From the NCBI GenBank assembly GCA_013216135.1, contig JABSOS010000030.1, positions 1 through 34,523 on the forward strand: a DNA stretch of 34,523 nt, in the 5' to 3' direction. The position numbers were made by a program, and so were the translations under genes. The stretch's first letter is position 1. Every line of letters begins with the position of its first letter. The notes below the pieces were generated by a model. That model saw only the letters and a list, made by a program, of their open reading frames with translations. It had not been told where the DNA came from and made no database searches. This stretch comes from Candidatus Caenarcanales bacterium. Lineage in GTDB: Bacteria; Cyanobacteriota; Vampirovibrionia; LMEP-6097. This document shows positions 32,572 to 34,523 of this stretch, one piece after another.

Positions 32572-32972
32572 TTCAAGCCCCAAATGACTTCAAAGACTCC
32601 TTTTTAGCTCTGAAAAAAGCTCTGCTTAGACTTTCTGAAGCATTGAAAGAAAATTATCAAAAAAATCACTTGGTTATCGATGCTGCTATCCAACGTTTTG
32701 AGTTTTGTATAGAACTAATGTGGAAAAACCTGAAAAGATTCTTAGAGTATGAAGGGATTAATGCAAGTTCCCCAAGAGAAGTACTAAAAGAAGCTTTCGC
32801 TATAAACATGATCAGCGAAGAAGAAATATGGCTGAATATGTTAAGGGCAAGGAATCTCACTTCACATACCTATAATGAAGATACAGCCATGAATATTTAC
32901 CAAGAATTGCCTGATTTCTATCAAAAGATGAAGGAAACAGTAGAATCTTTAGAGGAAAAGTATTATAAGTAA
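32568..32972 (+). CDS. hepT: HEPN-domain ribonuclease toxin (HI0074-like)
   Basis: The 134-residue all-helical protein has the HEPN R-x4-H motif as R-N-L-T-S-H (95-100), followed by T-Y. In this family the motif cleaves RNA, and the neighbouring MNT protein neutralises it. Its fold class is also known as nucleotidyltransferase substrate-binding protein. It is translated with the MNT gene through a four-base overlap. The pair is an addiction or defence module. Confidence 0.9.
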   Translation: MIQAPNDFKDSFLALKKALLRLSEALKENYQKNHLVIDAAIQRFEFCIELMWKNLKRFLEYEGINASSPREVLKEAFAINMISEEEIWLNMLRARNLTSHTYNEDTAMNIYQELPDFYQKMKETVESLEEKYYK

Positions 32973-33024
32973 ACTAACCTTACAAAGAACTGGGAAAGTA
33001 GACAGCAAGTTCTATCCTATATCT

Positions 33025-33033
33025 TGCTAAAAT
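33025..33033 (+). promoter_or_regulatory. Surviving promoter of the folD fragment
   Basis: TGCTAAAAT is an extended -10, eight bases before ATG 33042. It would produce a leaderless message for the decayed gene. Confidence 0.45.
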
Positions 33034-33041
33034 AACTAACT

Positions 33042-33112
33042 ATGCTGGAAACCGCAAAGATCATTGATGGTAAAAAGTAGCTGAAGATATAAAATCTGAA
33101 GCAAATCGTGAA
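33042..33112 (+). pseudogene. folD: 5' fragment of folD with a frameshift
   Basis: ATG 33042 opens with M-L-E-T-A-K-I-I-D-G-K. A frame change follows near 33070-33077 (GGTAAAAAGTAG, consistent with loss of one A), after which the next frame reads V-A-E-D-I-K-S-E-A-N-R-E. Joined, this matches the start of methylenetetrahydrofolate dehydrogenase/cyclohydrolase (FolD: I-I-D-G-K-x-[IV]-A-x-x-I-[KR]-x-E). The rest of the gene (~260 residues) is absent: the sequence runs into the 3' end of the convergent gene. This is a dead stub left by a rearrangement. A functional folD would have to be elsewhere. Confidence 0.7.
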
Positions 33113-34363
33113 TCATCTTCTATGTCTAGGTGAAGCACCAGAAGTTCCAAAATGATCTCTGTATTCAGCTTCGCCACTGCCATTATCGAAGTAATAAGTG
33201 AAAAAACCTTTAGGGAAATCATACTTATCATTTATTAAGAAATAAACAGTTTCATCTGGCGACTTGACTAATCTGTCTAATATCACATCTTCATTTTTAT
33301 TGTAATCTTCACCTGTTTCATTTTTATAAAACATGGCAAATTGTTCTTGATTTAAAAGTTTACTTTTAAGCTCTTGAAATATAAATGTATCATCCCCTGA
33401 CTCAAGAATTTTTTCAAGCTCTTCATTACTTATCGTGGAGTCTTTTATTTTGGCTCCTGCTAATCTTGAATTGTAAGTTGCATTATGTGGACTATCAAAA
33501 ACTCGAATTGCACTTTCATATACTTCTGGTGTTAGAGGGGTATTGTTACTGTCCATAGTTTCCTTGATATCTTCACTGCCGACAGTATTTATCATTCCAT
33601 CACTTCGTAAAAGGAAACTTAATGTGTCAAATTTTGGTTGATTACCATTGGCTTTATTTATATATTTCACTCCAGGGTGCTTTGCTAACTTACGAAAGGA
33701 GTTGTAGAGATTTATAGTTCTTTCTCCTTGTCTATCATTAGCTATAGTATCAAGAACTTTCTTGCGATTTTCTTCACTGAGTGGTTCATCAAAATTCTCT
33801 ATATTAGTTCCATAGACTTTATTAAAATCTTCAGGTGTTTTAATATCTCTCCTCAAAGCAGCCGCTCCACTAAAGGAAGCATTCAAAACTATCGGGTCTA
33901 GGTTTAATTCTTCTCTTTTATCAAGTATTTTCTCTAATTTCTCAAAGCTTCCCTGGTTGTTATTGTCATTTTCATCAATTACAAAAATATAGCTATCACC
34001 ATGAGTTTCCATTGCTAAATCCCTTACAGATTCAGCATGAACTCCCCAACTTGGTTCCAATACAATAGCACCAAGATCATTAGAATATATATCTCTAAAA
34101 AGAACTGAATTATCTATCTCTTTATCTAGATTATCAAGTACTTTAATGACTTCTTGATTAGCATATTTAGAATCAGTTGCTTCAAGCCAATCGAAAGTAT
34201 TTGTTAATGATTTTATAAGGTTTTCTTCAGTAAAGATCGTTCTACCGTTAGAGAATTCATCTTGAATTACATTTGTAATTGACTCCTTAAGCTCAGGTTG
34301 GTCTGAGAAATTTTGATCAATAAAATTGATTATTTCGTTAATATTAAATGATTGAACTTCCAT
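33113..34363 (-). CDS. Possible subtilase-like (S8) protein, probably 3'-truncated
   Basis: The 416-residue product has no signal peptide. Weak subtilase-like marks appear in order: G-V-H-A-E-S-V-R-D-L-A with His 109 (catalytic-His-like), P-I-V-L-N-A-S-F-S-G (157-166), I-N-K-A-N-G-N (235-241) resembling the oxyanion-Asn segment, and G-T-S-G-A-S-P-R at 406-413 resembling G-T-S-x-A-x-P around the catalytic Ser (408). A normal subtilase continues ~20-40 residues beyond that motif. Here the frame ends three codons later at the junction with the folD stub, so the C-terminus is probably lost. No convincing catalytic Asp is seen. The assignment is tentative. Confidence 0.55.
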   Translation of the reverse strand: MEVQSFNINEIINFIDQNFSDQPELKESITNVIQDEFSNGRTIFTEENLIKSLTNTFDWLEATDSKYANQEVIKVLDNLDKEIDNSVLFRDIYSNDLGAIVLEPSWGVHAESVRDLAMETHGDSYIFVIDENDNNNQGSFEKLEKILDKREELNLDPIVLNASFSGAAALRRDIKTPEDFNKVYGTNIENFDEPLSEENRKKVLDTIANDRQGERTINLYNSFRKLAKHPGVKYINKANGNQPKFDTLSFLLRSDGMINTVGSEDIKETMDSNNTPLTPEVYESAIRVFDSPHNATYNSRLAGAKIKDSTISNEELEKILESGDDTFIFQELKSKLLNQEQFAMFYKNETGEDYNKNEDVILDRLVKSPDETVYFLINDKYDFPKGFFTYYFDNGSGEAEYRDHFGTSGASPRHRR

Positions 34364-34523
34364 TGTATTAACATATATGATCGAAATTATAGATTGGTTA
34401 AGGTGTGGTTTTAAGTTACGGTTTGATTAAAAATTCAAGGGTTAAATTTAAAACCCACATGATATGCTAGCACCAGCCAGCATGAAACCAATAGTTTTAG
34501 AGAAGTTAATCTAAAAAGTAGAA
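34364..34523. other. Right-edge intergenic region, possible start of a next gene
   Basis: GGGTT...AACCC near 34439-34456 forms a weak hairpin. An ATG at 34464 opens a frame of 16 codons (ending K-L-I, TAA near 34512-34514), too short to judge. The region upstream contains the promoter side of the minus-strand gene. Nothing else is recognised. Confidence 0.25.

Noticed and set aside
27335-33118. A 14-base identical string (AATCGTGAATCATC) near 27335-27348 and 33105-33118, suggesting an attachment-site pair
   Set aside because: A match of this length is expected by chance once or more in an AT-rich window of this size, and its position relative to the two genes differs.
1-34523. CRISPR arrays, tRNA or rRNA genes, transposase or integrase genes
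   Set aside because: I looked for regularly spaced repeats, cloverleaf genes with CCA-type ends and DDE/tyrosine-recombinase motifs and found none.

Overview
The window is AT-rich (roughly one third G+C by eye) and bacterial. Lipoprotein signal peptides, MurC, an MreD-like protein, a type IV pilin-like protein and an RND-style HlyD lipoprotein point to a Gram-negative-type envelope. Gene order is mosaic: housekeeping genes (coaX, purine nucleoside phosphorylase, gpsA, speD, a trpD-like gene, murC) alternate with genes of no recognised family. Many genes start 6-8 bases after a good -10 box, so leaderless transcripts look common. I cannot place the organism firmly. A non-photosynthetic cyanobacterial relative (Melainabacteria/Vampirovibrionia-like) is a guess from gene content only.

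Layout. 1-2080: a probably 5'-truncated membrane glycosyltransferase-like gene followed by a secreted GH16 glycosidase. 2081-4079: divergent DUF2797 gene and a lipoprotein periplasmic-binding protein. 4212-7575: a possible membrane-bound KAP P-loop NTPase system with three tiny membrane proteins, two of which (4447-4614, 7453-7575) are very short. 7596-9772: an unknown coiled-coil protein, coaX, and a divergent Yip1-like membrane gene whose ATG overlaps the coaX ATG. 9777-13551: a co-directional run with purine nucleoside phosphorylase, pseudopilin-like protein, peptide-binding lipoprotein and LysM membrane protein. 13548-19054: a minus-strand block of four unrecognised proteins, one of about 1230 residues. 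19139-21868: gpsA, speD, trpD-like. 21890-22237: a minus-strand reading frame lacking a normal start codon. 22295-24092: secreted coiled-coil protein, MreD-like protein, beta-lactamase-fold serine hydrolase.

24135-28084: an ABC-2 exporter operon (permease, ATPase, HlyD lipoprotein) and a hicAB toxin-antitoxin pair. These are bracketed by two direct copies of a ~124-base element. The long terminal stem and one internal hairpin of that element differ between the copies by compensating changes, so it is probably a structured RNA or structured DNA site. 28103-30937: sugar-type MFS transporter and murC. 31023-32972: an unknown 408-residue protein and an MNT/HEPN toxin-antitoxin pair. 33042-34363: a frameshifted 5' stub of folD abutting the truncated 3' end of a possible subtilase-like gene on the other strand, which marks a rearrangement junction.

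The strongest candidates for something undescribed are the covarying element pair (with the module it brackets), the KAP/small-membrane-protein operon, and the 13.5-19.1 kb orphan gene block.
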